64,000 nucleotides of DNA from Leptospiraceae bacterium. Its GTDB lineage: Bacteria > Spirochaetota > Leptospiria > Leptospirales > Leptospiraceae. The DNA is taken from assembly GCA_017996175.1 (NCBI GenBank), contig JAGOHK010000009.1:20069-84068 (forward strand). The letters run 5' to 3'. The position numbers and the translations under genes are program-made. Positions 11,001-19,832 of the stretch are shown in pieces. The notes under the pieces were generated by a model. The model saw nothing but the letters and a program-made list of their open reading frames with translations, did not search any database and was not told the DNA's origin. Each line of letters begins with the position of its first letter. Within the stretch, counting starts at the first letter, position 1.

Positions 11001-13464
11001 TTTCGGATAACGTTTTTGCATTTTCTAGAATAATCAGAGACAATTCTTTTACACTTTCAAATTCACCAAGTACGCAGGCTATTTCTGTTGTAACTGTATA
11101 AAGTTCAATGGAAAATTTATAGTCTATTTCCCAGTAATTGGGTGGTAATAGTTTTATAGATGTTTGCAAATACTGGAAAGCAAGTGCGTATGCAGAGGAT
11201 GATTTTGATTTTTTACCAGCTAAAAAATTGTAATAGGCTAAGTCAATTTTTTCATTCTCTAATATTATATTTTTTTCTGCTAGATTCAAATGATTAATAA
11301 TATCTAAAATTTTATCTTCTAAATTTTGATTCGAATATCTTTTTAAGAGTAAACGTCCGATTTGTAAGTGAGTAGTCTTTTTCTCAGAATCTGGGATAAG
11401 TGAATAAATCGCCTGTTGGATACGGTCATGAACGATTTGATATTGTGGATTTGATTCATTGCTTTCTACTACAAATTTATAAGAATCATCTGTTGGTAGA
11501 ATTAATCCTTTTTCGAGCGCTTCCCACAAACTAGAAGCAGTTTCCACTTTTGTTTTGGAGAGGATAATGGATAATGTATTCAAATCAAATCGATTTCCAA
11601 TACAAGCGGCTAATTTTAATACATTTTGGGTTTCTAGGGAAAGTGTCTTTATTTTTCCAGCCATTAAATCAATTACATTATCCGCTATTCCTCTTTTTTG
11701 GATTTTATTTATATCCCATGTCCAAGAAAGAATTTCTGAATCAAAGTGAAATAATTTGTCAGAATAAATTGATTTTAAAAACTCTCCTATGAAAAATGGA
11801 TTTCCTTCTGTTTTAGAAAATACCAATTCAGCGAGCGAAACCGTTTTACTTAAAGTCGAATTCAAGGATTCTGCAATCAATTGATTTACGTGAGAAAGTT
11901 GTAAAGGTTCTAATCGGATATTGTTAAGTTTATTTCCTCCTGCCTCTATTTCATTTAAAGTAAGTATGAATGGATGAGTAGGATTAACTTCGTTATCACG
12001 ATAGGCTCCAATGAAAAATAAAGACAAATTTTCACTTAAACTTAGTAAAGACTTAATTAGAAGATAAGAAGCATTATCCCCCCATTGCAAGTCGTCTAAA
12101 AATAAAACAAGTGGATGTTCCTTTGTTGCAATCGCTTTTACAAAGTTTTGAAATACAAATTTAAACCTGTTTTGAGATTCATTTGGTGATAATTCTTGAA
12201 CTGGTTTTGACTGCCCTATAATTAGTTCTAACTCAGGAATTACGTTAATCAATACTTGCCCATTTTCACCAAGTGCATTAAGAAGTTTAATTTTCCAATT
12301 TTGAATTCTGTCAGTGTTTTCAGTCAGTATTTGTCTGATTAAATCTCGAAATGCATTTATAATAGCACTGTAAGGAATATTGTTTTGAAACTGGTCATAT
12401 TTACCCGAAATAAAATATCCTCTATGAACTAAAATAGGTTTATGGATTTCTTTTACAAGATTGGATTTGCCAATTCCTGAAAAACCAGAAATTAGCATAA
12501 TCTCTATATTTCCTTCACAAGTTTTTTGAAAACTTTCTAAAATAGCGTTAACTTCTTTTTCTCGACCATAAAGTTTTTGTGGAATTTGGAATTTGCTCAA
12601 ATTATCATTAACCGCAATCTGAAAATTGTCTATTTTCCCTTTTGTTTTAAGTTGATTCATACAACTTTCTAAATCTGATTTTATTCCAAATGCACTTTGG
12701 TATCTATCTTCTGCATTCTTTGACAAAAGTTTTAGTATGATCTCTGACAATATTGGAGGAATATCACTATTTACTTCACTTGGATTAACTGGATGTTTAG
12801 CAATATGACAGTGGACTAACTCCATAGGATCAAAAACATCGGTAAACGGAGATTTGCCAGTAAGTAGATCGTAAAATGTTGCACCAAGGGAATAAAAATC
12901 TGTTCGGTAGTCAATATTCCTATTCATTCTACCTGTTTGTTCTGGTGATATATAGGCAAGTGTGCCCTCTAATACATCTGGATTTTTTATTTCTAATTTT
13001 TCCTGTGCTAATTTTGTCGATAACCCAAAATCTATAATTTTTATTTCATTATTATCTTGGTTCCATAAAATATTTGCAGGATTCATATCTTTATGAATAA
13101 TTTTTTCTTCCTGTAATTTCCCTAGAATCTCAGTTATTTGAATAAATAAGGAAAGGAGGCTAACAAGATTTGTCCTATCAATTTTACAATGTTTGAGGGC
13201 TATTCCACCGAAATCTTCTTCTATGATTGCTAGGCTATTTTGATATTTTTCTAAACTATATACCTTAATTACGCCTTGTAGATTTAGGTTACTTAGTATT
13301 TCATATTCATACTTGAATCTAGCTAATTTTTCCTCGGATGGATATTCATCATTGAGTATCTTTATAATGACAGGTTTATTATTTTCTTTGCTAATAGCTT
13401 TGTATATGATAGAAGCTGGGCTTTCGTAAATTAGTTCTTTTTCGATATAATTTGTGAGTAACAT
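8098..13464 (-). CDS. Giant Ser/Thr kinase-AAA ATPase-TPR-GAF-histidine kinase hybrid, paralog 2
   Basis: This 1788-residue tandem paralog of the 2614-8043 gene has the same architecture. It has an N-terminal protein kinase (HKDMNPAN, IDFGLS), an AAA_16 ATPase (Walker A GFSGIGKSN, Walker B LVLFLDDLQW), a long helical TPR-like middle, GAF, coiled coil, HisKA (FAHEMRNALVG) and HATPase_c (NLILNAKDA, DNGIGIQ, GTGLGLGV). The two copies are closest in the GAF-to-ATPase end, where whole segments such as EEAHKKILVLEK are identical, and most diverged in the helical sensor region. This suggests duplication followed by divergence of input specificity, or gene conversion of the output end. Its start has AGGA nine bases upstream. 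The linker between kinase and AAA domains has no palindrome. Confidence 0.93.
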   Translation of the reverse strand: MLLTNYIEKELIYESPASIIYKAISKENNKPVIIKILNDEYPSEEKLARFKYEYEILSNLNLQGVIKVYSLEKYQNSLAIIEEDFGGIALKHCKIDRTNLVSLLSLFIQITEILGKLQEEKIIHKDMNPANILWNQDNNEIKIIDFGLSTKLAQEKLEIKNPDVLEGTLAYISPEQTGRMNRNIDYRTDFYSLGATFYDLLTGKSPFTDVFDPMELVHCHIAKHPVNPSEVNSDIPPILSEIILKLLSKNAEDRYQSAFGIKSDLESCMNQLKTKGKIDNFQIAVNDNLSKFQIPQKLYGREKEVNAILESFQKTCEGNIEIMLISGFSGIGKSNLVKEIHKPILVHRGYFISGKYDQFQNNIPYSAIINAFRDLIRQILTENTDRIQNWKIKLLNALGENGQVLINVIPELELIIGQSKPVQELSPNESQNRFKFVFQNFVKAIATKEHPLVLFLDDLQWGDNASYLLIKSLLSLSENLSLFFIGAYRDNEVNPTHPFILTLNEIEAGGNKLNNIRLEPLQLSHVNQLIAESLNSTLSKTVSLAELVFSKTEGNPFFIGEFLKSIYSDKLFHFDSEILSWTWDINKIQKRGIADNVIDLMAGKIKTLSLETQNVLKLAACIGNRFDLNTLSIILSKTKVETASSLWEALEKGLILPTDDSYKFVVESNESNPQYQIVHDRIQQAIYSLIPDSEKKTTHLQIGRLLLKRYSNQNLEDKILDIINHLNLAEKNIILENEKIDLAYYNFLAGKKSKSSSAYALAFQYLQTSIKLLPPNYWEIDYKFSIELYTVTTEIACVLGEFESVKELSLIILENAKTLSEKAKIYDTQILAFIAQNKVSEAINTALDILNLLGVKIPAQPSEADIGAGIGNTHALWTKIGIEGLLTLPEMVDPEKLAAIQIISSVMPVTYTAAPILVPMFTFAMIELSIKYGNAHASTFGYASYGLILCGAVGDIDTGYEFGQLAINLLNRLNANEFKARTYFYVYLFIIHWKKHLTESLAPFLDGYRVGMETGDITNSVLDAMQYCVHAYVAGKNLPILLEEMDKFSQTMKQHKQDFVLLFNELFRYAAKTWTEIVDDSYTPYFESYYNSTLPILLETNNISGLWIIYLNRMIYNYSIENYTEALEESINAEKNIAAASGSVTLTQYYLYDSLIRLNIYNNSNEEEKSKIIERVTANQEKMKKWAEKAPMNFQHKFDLIEAERNRLNNNLLSAIELFEKSISNAKENQYIQEEALANELAVNLYLSWGKENFASIYLKEAIYAYQRWGSSVKVNQLKKKYSHLLKIERKLLDKNILSTSITSLSNTENVTSSGNSFLDIGSVIKASQTIAGEIHFGKLLTKMMEIVLENAGAEKGLFLLKQNEKWLIQAEGHSNPKSIEVLQSKLFTVSEKDTISPNFNFSASIINYVIRTQSIVLLDDASSQSLFINDSYILHVKPKSILCYPILNQGQLVSIMYLENNLTTFAFTPHRIELLKILTSQIAVSVENSLLYANLEEKVTERTIQLEEAHKKILVLEKDTTEKQLAGGFAHEMRNALVGPKLVIQHLLGQDGREPFESLNLENNRKLKEIYLAIKDQLPGDVVNTILKDMKVIFENEEKLENGFKMIYKAVSKGLSITQQIMDYAKVGNEQIGKNQINLNTIIESIVSEYQNNWTEHKITIHLELTKESPLISGLESHFESVFKNLILNAKDAVLDNGIKDTRVKLIVVKTLIQNNNFYAEITDNGIGIQSEHIARIYDAFFSTKPDSGTGLGLGVVKKILNLYNGNIEVKSEFEKGTTFTISLPIF

Positions 13465-13484
13465 TTTTATTTTTCCTATTGATA

Positions 13485-14663
13485 TTAATTTTCTTCAAGG
13501 CTGATTGATTCATTAAATCCAAATAATCTAGCGGATAACGTCCATTGTAGCCAACATATCCAAGCATAAGGGATATATCCAAAGTAGCCAAGGATTGGCA
13601 TTTCTGAAAACGGTAGATGCACTTTATTCACGTAAGGAATCGAATATTTCCAATAACTTGCGTTTAGTGGTCTGTAGTCATAAAATTTTTCGCTTCCATA
13701 ATTGATACATTCCCAGATGAGACCACTCACTACCATTGCAATTGCAATTAACAAGAGTTTTGACCAATCTCCATTTTTGATAGGAGTGAATAAATTAGAA
13801 AATCCTAATAGTCCTAACATTGCTCCTAAAATAATAACAGGATTTAACCAGACTGTAAAAAATAGTTCATGCGGATAAAGTCCCATCAAAATGGATAGTG
13901 TTATTCCGATGATTAAAATGATAAATATAATTGGTTTTGGAACTTCCAATTTAGGACCAAATGCGTATTTATACTTTAACGATGGAATTGTTTCAAAAAG
14001 GTTAAAAAACTCAAAAATAATGGGAAATATAATGGTATAAGAAGCCATATACCATACATAATTTCCATAAACACTGAAAATTTTATTATTCGGATAATAC
14101 CAATTTTCCAAAATAAAAAAATTTAAGTATTCAAAGATAAACCAACCTACGCTGGATATAATGGCAAGTAAAGTCATTGTTTGAGGTTTTGTGGCTATTA
14201 GCGATTTTCCGCCCGTTCGTTTAAAAACTACTCCGTCTAACGTTATGATAATACCCCAAAATACAGGGACAAACATAAATGGATCAAGTAAGTCATCGAA
14301 GAAGGGTAATTTTCCCCAAAAAATTCCGAAGCTAATTAGAAACATAATTATACCAATTTTAAACCAAGGTGGGTAATTACCATTAACCTTTGCATAGCCA
14401 AGATTTAAATTGTTAGGAGGATTTTTAAATCCAATTAATTTTGGAAAAATCATACAAAGCAATATAATAAATTCAATTACAACTCCAATCCAGAAAATCG
14501 TTGGCGAGAATCCAGGAATTGGAATTTCACTTTGAATTGCTGGAAAGTATCCGTATCCAGGGATGTTCCCATCCCATTTTATTAGGCTACCAATTAATGG
14601 CATAAAGATCACTAATAACAATCCAAATATGAGAAGCAGTCTTTGTCTAAAATTTATGTTCAT
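13485..14663 (-). CDS. Polytopic membrane protein of unknown function
   Basis: A 392-residue hydrophobic protein with about nine to ten predicted membrane segments, starting with RLLLIFGLLLVIFMPLIGSL. Aromatic and charged patches lie between helices (WECINYGSEKFYDYRP, FIFEYLNFFILENWYYPN) and could form a polar pocket in the membrane. I do not recognise the family. It ends 20 bp upstream of the second giant kinase and starts with AGGAG a little upstream of ATG 14663. It may be co-transcribed with the kinases and the DUF1361 protein. A sensing or membrane-enzyme role is possible but not shown. Confidence 0.75.
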   Translation of the reverse strand: MNINFRQRLLLIFGLLLVIFMPLIGSLIKWDGNIPGYGYFPAIQSEIPIPGFSPTIFWIGVVIEFIILLCMIFPKLIGFKNPPNNLNLGYAKVNGNYPPWFKIGIIMFLISFGIFWGKLPFFDDLLDPFMFVPVFWGIIITLDGVVFKRTGGKSLIATKPQTMTLLAIISSVGWFIFEYLNFFILENWYYPNNKIFSVYGNYVWYMASYTIIFPIIFEFFNLFETIPSLKYKYAFGPKLEVPKPIIFIILIIGITLSILMGLYPHELFFTVWLNPVIILGAMLGLLGFSNLFTPIKNGDWSKLLLIAIAMVVSGLIWECINYGSEKFYDYRPLNASYWKYSIPYVNKVHLPFSEMPILGYFGYIPYAWICWLQWTLSARLFGFNESISLEEN

Positions 14664-14731
14664 ATATACATCATTCTCCTAGTTGTAAAAAAATCAGTTG
14701 CAAAGTTTTTTTGGTTTTTGATTATATCCTT

Positions 14732-15364
14732 TTATTCTTCGTGAAAGCGATTGGTTTGAATATATAAAATGAATTGTATAAATGTAAATAAAAGAATCAT
14801 ACTATAAGTCGTTGGGTTTTGCGTTATGGGAAATAGGTGGTTTAAAATCAATTCAAATGTTTTACTAGGTGCAGTAAAAATATCCCAAGTATTTAGGCGT
14901 AGGATTCGTCCAAGATAAATTCCGAAACTACTCAGAAATAAGGAAGTTACTAGGAATACGTTTGTTTGTAACTTTCCTCGTTTCGGAATAAGAATGAATT
15001 CCATAATTTTTACAGAATAAAACCCGAAAAATAAAGATTCCATAGAAAAAGAAAAAATCATTAAGGCTTCATAGATTACATTTGAACTATTTTCATTTAC
15101 ATGAATTAAATCTGTTATCATATAAGGTGCATTCGGATAAAATACTAACCATAAAAAACTTCCAAATAAGAGGGTAATATTATTTATCCTATTAGAATAA
15201 TAATGTAGAACTATTGCTAACAAATAAGGGACAAATCCTAAAAATAAGTTCCAAATTAAAAAATTATAGTTATTATTTTTATTGATAAAATTTAAAGAAA
15301 AAAGATAAAATAAATTGAATAATGTAAATATTATAAAATTTTTATAGCCGTAAATAAGTTTCAT
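14732..15364 (-). CDS. DUF1361 family membrane protein
   Basis: A 210-residue integral membrane protein with about six hydrophobic segments. The segment WLVFYPNAPYMITDLIHV is the hallmark PNAPY-x-TDL motif of DUF1361. The family has no established function; members are small bacterial inner-membrane proteins. The start ATG 15364 follows AGGAAAT. It lies 25 bp downstream of the receiver-PAS-ATPase gene and 68 bp before the next membrane protein gene, so an operon is likely. Confidence 0.8.
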   Translation of the reverse strand: MKLIYGYKNFIIFTLFNLFYLFSLNFINKNNNYNFLIWNLFLGFVPYLLAIVLHYYSNRINNITLLFGSFLWLVFYPNAPYMITDLIHVNENSSNVIYEALMIFSFSMESLFFGFYSVKIMEFILIPKRGKLQTNVFLVTSLFLSSFGIYLGRILRLNTWDIFTAPSKTFELILNHLFPITQNPTTYSMILLFTFIQFILYIQTNRFHEE

Positions 15365-15389
15365 ATTTCCTACTTTTAATCTTAATTTT

Positions 15390-16775
15390 CTATAAAAAAT
15401 GTTTAACTATAGAAACAGAATTTCCCTTATCATTATAAACAATAGAATCAAGAAAAACCTTGGACATAGCAATCCCACGACCATGACTTAGAATTTGGTT
15501 TGCAGTTTCTTGCATGGAGCGTGCTAACATTTTTTTATGATCAAATCCGTTTCCTTCATCCGTGATAGTGACTTCTATTTTTTCTGGAGAGAGAGAGGAT
15601 TCGACTGTTATCCGCCTACTTGCATTTACAGGATTTTTTTGTCTGTCGATTAACATTTGGATATAAGTTCCATTTAAAAGAGATTCCGATTTTTCTTCAA
15701 AACTAATACCTAGGTTTCCATGTTCCATTGCATTGATAAATAACTCTCTAAGACAAAGTTTTAAGTTCAAAAAGACTTCTGGATTACAATACTTACTTGC
15801 ATAGTTTGCAATTCTCTGGGAAACAATATCAACATGAGCCAAGTAATTACTAAGTTTATAAACTTGTGATTCTGATTCACAAATTCGAACCAAAATATCA
15901 TCTTCTACAGTAGAGGCAGTACCAAAAATAATAAAACTATTTTCTTGAAGTAAGTATCTAAGTTTTATATGCATTTCTTTTGGTTCACCGAACTTTGTTA
16001 CAAAATCACAGTTAAACGAAAGAACGTTATTCGAAAGAGTTAACTCTTGCAGTTTCTCTTCTAAAATTTCACCATTAGCAGCATTTGACTTATATGTTAA
16101 ATTTGCAATACTGGTATTTAAAATTTCCTCTACAGGGTATCTTAGAATTTGGGTAACAGATTGGTTAATGGTGATTATCTTCCAATTTTCATCGAGGGAA
16201 AAAATTATATCGAGGGAATTTTCAACTAAGTTTCGATAATTTCGTTCTGATTTTTCTAATCTTTCGACTAACGTTGCATTTTGATTGATCTGATAGTAAT
16301 AGCTCACAGCACTTTCTAGTGTATGTAAAAGCTTTTTACTGTCTCCTTCTTTGACTACGTACCCGAATGGGCGATAGTCGTTCATGATTTCGTAGGGATT
16401 TTTCAAGTCCTGATAGGCAGAGTGGAAGATGATCGGTAGATAAAGTTTTTTCTTTTTTAATTCGAGGAAGGTTTCAAATCCATTTTTACCTTCCATTTTT
16501 ATATCCAGAAGTACGCTACAGAAAGGAAGGTTTACATTTTCGATTGCTTCATTTCCGTTTGAACATAGAGTGAGATCGAATTTTTTGCCTAGGGTGATTT
16601 TTAATGCTTCTCGTACATTAGAATCATCATCCACAATTAGAATCAGTGGCTTATTAGGCAGATTGGTTGACTTACTGAATTCAAAGTTTAGGGGATCTGT
16701 GGTTTTAGTCTCTATCATAGGATCACTTTGGCTCGTTTCTTCTCGGAAAATGTCAAATTCATCATGTAAAGGCAT
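15390..16775 (-). CDS. Receiver-PAS-HATPase (RsbW-like) regulator
   Basis: A 461-residue soluble protein. The N-terminal tail MPLHDEFDIFREE resembles those of the other receivers in the cluster. The receiver has VDDD at 48-51 and phospho-acceptor D91 (VLLDIKMEGKNGF). A PAS domain lies at about 188-290 (NLVENSLDIIFSLDENWKII). The C-terminal ATPase (about 325-461) has an N-box LRELFINAMEHGN, a G1 box ITDEGNGFD and a G2 box GRGIAMSKVF. No phospho-histidine helix is seen, and the ATPase is of the anti-sigma-factor kinase type (HATPase_c_2). It may therefore act as a phosphorylation-switched serine kinase or partner-binding protein. GGAG lies nine bases before the ATG. Confidence 0.85.
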   Translation of the reverse strand: MPLHDEFDIFREETSQSDPMIETKTTDPLNFEFSKSTNLPNKPLILIVDDDSNVREALKITLGKKFDLTLCSNGNEAIENVNLPFCSVLLDIKMEGKNGFETFLELKKKKLYLPIIFHSAYQDLKNPYEIMNDYRPFGYVVKEGDSKKLLHTLESAVSYYYQINQNATLVERLEKSERNYRNLVENSLDIIFSLDENWKIITINQSVTQILRYPVEEILNTSIANLTYKSNAANGEILEEKLQELTLSNNVLSFNCDFVTKFGEPKEMHIKLRYLLQENSFIIFGTASTVEDDILVRICESESQVYKLSNYLAHVDIVSQRIANYASKYCNPEVFLNLKLCLRELFINAMEHGNLGISFEEKSESLLNGTYIQMLIDRQKNPVNASRRITVESSLSPEKIEVTITDEGNGFDHKKMLARSMQETANQILSHGRGIAMSKVFLDSIVYNDKGNSVSIVKHFL

Positions 16776-17075
16776 TTGACTCGTCTCCTATTTTACATTA
16801 AACGTATACCAATTGCCAAAGGAAATTATCCATTCGTTATAAAATGAATCTTATTTTTGGCAATCGGGAATACCGAACTTTTTCAAAAATAGGAAATTAC
16901 TTTTGGCGTAGGGTATATAAGGTAAACTGAGGGTAATCCGACTGAAATGCAAGCAAAAAAAGTAAAACCATCTCTAGATTGAAGGTAGTATTTTTAAAAC
17001 AAGAATTTGCCGCTTAAAATAGATTAAATCTATATGCCCTTACGTTCAAACCTGATTTAGTAAAGTAAGTAACCA
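16776..17075. other. 300-bp intergenic region with an inverted repeat
   Basis: No gene is visible. It separates two genes on the minus strand. ATTGCCAAA (16812-16820) and TTTGGCAAT (16856-16864) form an inverted repeat about 36 bp apart, upstream of the receiver-PAS-ATPase gene. This could be an operator, but nothing else supports that. Confidence 0.4.
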
Positions 17076-18275
17076 TCATTCACTAGTAACTGTTTTTAAA
17101 CGGGTTGAAATTAATATTGCGGCTATAGTTGCGATGGAAGCAACTATTCCGACGGTCGGAAACTCTGCAAGTTCACCATTCGCAGTTTTTTGGATGATAA
17201 CTCCAGAAAGACTTGCCGCAAGACCAGATGCAATTTGTTGGATAGAGGAAATCATACTCATAAAACTTCCCCTATTTAAAGGATGAACACTCGCTGTAAT
17301 CATTGCCATAGCAGGGGTAAAACGCCCGGACACAAAAACAAAAAAACAAGTTGTTACAGTAAGAGTTATATAAAGGGGGACCTTGGGTAAATTAGTTAAA
17401 GCGAGTATTGGTAAAATGGAAATGATCGCAATAATGGCAAAAATTAACGGCTTACCAAACTTATCCGCTAGACTTCCAATGATACGAGCGGTAAATACAG
17501 TGAAACCACCACCTAGAATATACAAGTAACTGAGTTCTGTATTAGTAATACCAACATTAGCCACAAGGTAAGGAGCGATAAAAGGAATTACTGAAAAACC
17601 ACCAAACATCATCATGGTAATTAGTGCAAATGCAGTTAGATGATTTTTATTAAAAAATAAAGTTTCTAAAGTTTTGAGTGGATGTTTTGCTAAAGAAGAT
17701 AGGTGTCCCTTTACAGATGGGGTATAAAAATGCGCAAACACCAAAGTTACCGCACTAAATCCAAACAATCCAAAAAAAGGTGCATTCCAATTATACAATT
17801 CTGCAAGCCAGAGACCAATTGGAACTCCAATGACAGATGCGAGAGAAAAGGCAGACATTATGATACCGGTTGCTTTGCCTCTTCTTTCATAAGGAATCAA
17901 ATCTCCGACTATCGCAAATACAATTGCTCCAGTTAATCCACCAAATGCACCAGCCATAATTCTAGCCGCCATAAGTAGCGGATAAGTATGAACTACCGCA
18001 CAAAATAAAGTTGCTATGGTAAGTCCCGCATAACAAGTATTAAGCGCAATTCTTCTATCAAACCTATCTAGAAAAAAAGCACCTAAAATTCCTGAAATCC
18101 CTGCGCTAAATGCATAAGAGGAAACTAAAAAACCAAACTCGGCAGGGTTAATTTTAAATACATCCATGAGCCTCGGACTAAGAGGCATCATGATTACAAA
18201 ATCTAGGATATTAGAAAATTGAATACAGGCAAGTAGGAGTAAAAGTTGCCATTCTTTAATTTTAGAGGTTAACAT
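17076..18275 (-). CDS. MFS transporter, DHA1 (AraJ/drug efflux-like) family
   Basis: A 399-residue transporter with about 12 membrane segments. It opens with LACIQFSNILDFVIMMPL, a typical DHA1 first helix with a membrane Asp. The conserved loop 2-3 motif is present as GAFFLDRFDRR. The family exports drugs, sugars or other small molecules by proton antiport; the substrate cannot be told from the sequence. Its ATG overlaps the xseB stop codon by one base (TAATG), so the two are translationally coupled although functionally unrelated. Confidence 0.85.
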   Translation of the reverse strand: MLTSKIKEWQLLLLLACIQFSNILDFVIMMPLSPRLMDVFKINPAEFGFLVSSYAFSAGISGILGAFFLDRFDRRIALNTCYAGLTIATLFCAVVHTYPLLMAARIMAGAFGGLTGAIVFAIVGDLIPYERRGKATGIIMSAFSLASVIGVPIGLWLAELYNWNAPFFGLFGFSAVTLVFAHFYTPSVKGHLSSLAKHPLKTLETLFFNKNHLTAFALITMMMFGGFSVIPFIAPYLVANVGITNTELSYLYILGGGFTVFTARIIGSLADKFGKPLIFAIIAIISILPILALTNLPKVPLYITLTVTTCFFVFVSGRFTPAMAMITASVHPLNRGSFMSMISSIQQIASGLAASLSGVIIQKTANGELAEFPTVGIVASIATIAAILISTRLKTVTSE

Positions 18276-18559
18276 TAAAACAGAATTTCTTCCTTGGATT
18301 TCTTGTCTTTCTCTTTTTCTTTATGTTCGCGAATCGCACTTTCTTTTACGATTTTTCCGTCAGGAGCTTTTGCGAGGTATTCGATTTTACCCTCTGCTTC
18401 TTTTAAACGCTCTGTGCAGATTTTTTTTAAGTCCATTCCTCGCTCATAAGCCTTGATGGAATCTTCCAGGGTGAGCTGACCCCGTTCTAATTTTTCAGCA
18501 ATTTGTTCTAATTCGTTTAATGCTTCTTCAAAAGAGACCTCTTTTTCTTTAACTGCCAT
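18275..18559 (-). CDS. xseB: Exodeoxyribonuclease VII small subunit
   Basis: A 94-residue protein matching XseB. The conserved core reads [20 protein letters not shown] and then [14 protein letters not shown], followed by a second helix ([17 protein letters not shown]). Several XseB chains form a helical stalk on each XseA large subunit to make exonuclease VII, which degrades single-stranded DNA in the cytoplasm. It is slightly longer than the usual 75-85 residues because of a charged C-terminal tail. It directly follows xseA with no spacer, the usual order in this operon. Confidence 0.95.
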   Translation of the reverse strand: MAVKEKEVSFEEALNELEQIAEKLERGQLTLEDSIKAYERGMDLKKICTERLKEAEGKIEYLAKAPDGKIVKESAIREHKEKEKDKKSKEEILF

Positions 18560-19831
18560 TTATTTCTCCTTAACCTCTACTTTGATTGTTTTTTGGTCTT
18601 GTAAAATTAATTCCAATTCTTCTCCAACCTTTACTTGAGACGGAGATTGGATTACTTCTCGTTTTTTATTTCTCGCTACCGCATAACCTCTGTTTAACGT
18701 CAGTAGGGGAGAAAAATTTTCTACTCTTCCAAAGGTAAGTTTGTATTGACTTTCCTTTGCAGTTAATACCGATTTTGCGTAAATCTTTATATTCTCAAAT
18801 CTCTGGAGTAAATTGTGCTTCTGGGAAATATTATTTTTCCCCAAAAGAAAAATTCGATTTAAAATTTCATCAACTCTCTGGATTCTATCAGTAAGTAACA
18901 TCTGTGGTTCTAAAAAAATATGTTTATTCGAAATCAAATGGAATCTATCGCGGGTTATATCTAACTTATATTTTAAAGCTTGATTAAACCGATTTTCCAT
19001 ATCTTCTAAATAATTTTCCAAATCTTCTATTTCGGGAACTGCTAGTTCGGCTCCCGCAGTTGGTGTCGGAACGAATGCGTCAGCCGCATGATCGCATAAT
19101 AGAGAATCTATCTGATGCCCAACCGCCGAAATAATCGGAACGCGAGAATTATAATAAGCCATTACAACAGATTCATCATTAAATGGCATCAAGTCTTCGA
19201 AACTTCCTCCACCACGTCCTGCAATGATTACATCTACTTCCCATTTAGGATTGTTTAATTCCTGTATGGCGCTAACAATCGAAGAGGGAGCTGAATCTCC
19301 CTGCACTTGACAGGGTGCGATTAGAATATTGATATTGGGATAACGTTCTTTAGCAATTCGAATGATGTCTTCAACTGCTGCACCGGTAGGTGAAGTTGCA
19401 ATTCCTAGTGTTTTAGGGAAGCGGGGAATAGGGCGTTTGCGCTCCACGTTGAAAATTCCTTTTGCATTTAACTCCGCTTTAAGTTTTTCTAATTGGTAGA
19501 GTATATCTCCTTTGCCAAGTTCTTCTACCCTTGCAACGTTTACACTGTAGTATCCGCCCGGCTCGTATAGATTGATACTCCCAAACACTTGCACTTCCAT
19601 TCCATCCTGGAGTTTTTTCCCTTTATAATTCTTATTTTGAAAGGAAAAAAAAGTGCAGCGGATAACACTCGTTGGATCCTTGAGGGAAAAATAAATATGT
19701 CCTGCACCGGATGGGCTGTAGTTAGAAATTTCTCCCTTGATCCAAATATCTTTTAATTCTCTGCGCTCAAGCAGAATTGTTTTAATAGAGCGGTTGACTT
19801 CACTGACTGAAAGAGGACGAATTTCTGGCAT
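18560..19831 (-). CDS. xseA: Exodeoxyribonuclease VII large subunit
   Basis: XseA, with an N-terminal OB-fold (VSEVNRSIKTILL, then WIKGEISNYSPSGAGHIYFS), a catalytic middle (LGIATSPTGAAVEDIIRI, IIAGRGGGSFEDLMPFND, PIISAVGHQID, ADAFVPTPTAGAELAVP) and a coiled-coil tail ending in a small beta domain (LNRGYAVARN). The reading frame is open to 19924, but that would overlap the upstream permease by about 90 bases. ATG 19831 gives the usual N-terminus MPEIRPLSVSEVN, two bases after the upstream stop. With XseB it forms exonuclease VII for single-strand DNA turnover in repair. Confidence 0.95.
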   Translation of the reverse strand: MPEIRPLSVSEVNRSIKTILLERRELKDIWIKGEISNYSPSGAGHIYFSLKDPTSVIRCTFFSFQNKNYKGKKLQDGMEVQVFGSINLYEPGGYYSVNVARVEELGKGDILYQLEKLKAELNAKGIFNVERKRPIPRFPKTLGIATSPTGAAVEDIIRIAKERYPNINILIAPCQVQGDSAPSSIVSAIQELNNPKWEVDVIIAGRGGGSFEDLMPFNDESVVMAYYNSRVPIISAVGHQIDSLLCDHAADAFVPTPTAGAELAVPEIEDLENYLEDMENRFNQALKYKLDITRDRFHLISNKHIFLEPQMLLTDRIQRVDEILNRIFLLGKNNISQKHNLLQRFENIKIYAKSVLTAKESQYKLTFGRVENFSPLLTLNRGYAVARNKKREVIQSPSQVKVGEELELILQDQKTIKVEVKEK

Positions 19832-19832
19832 T

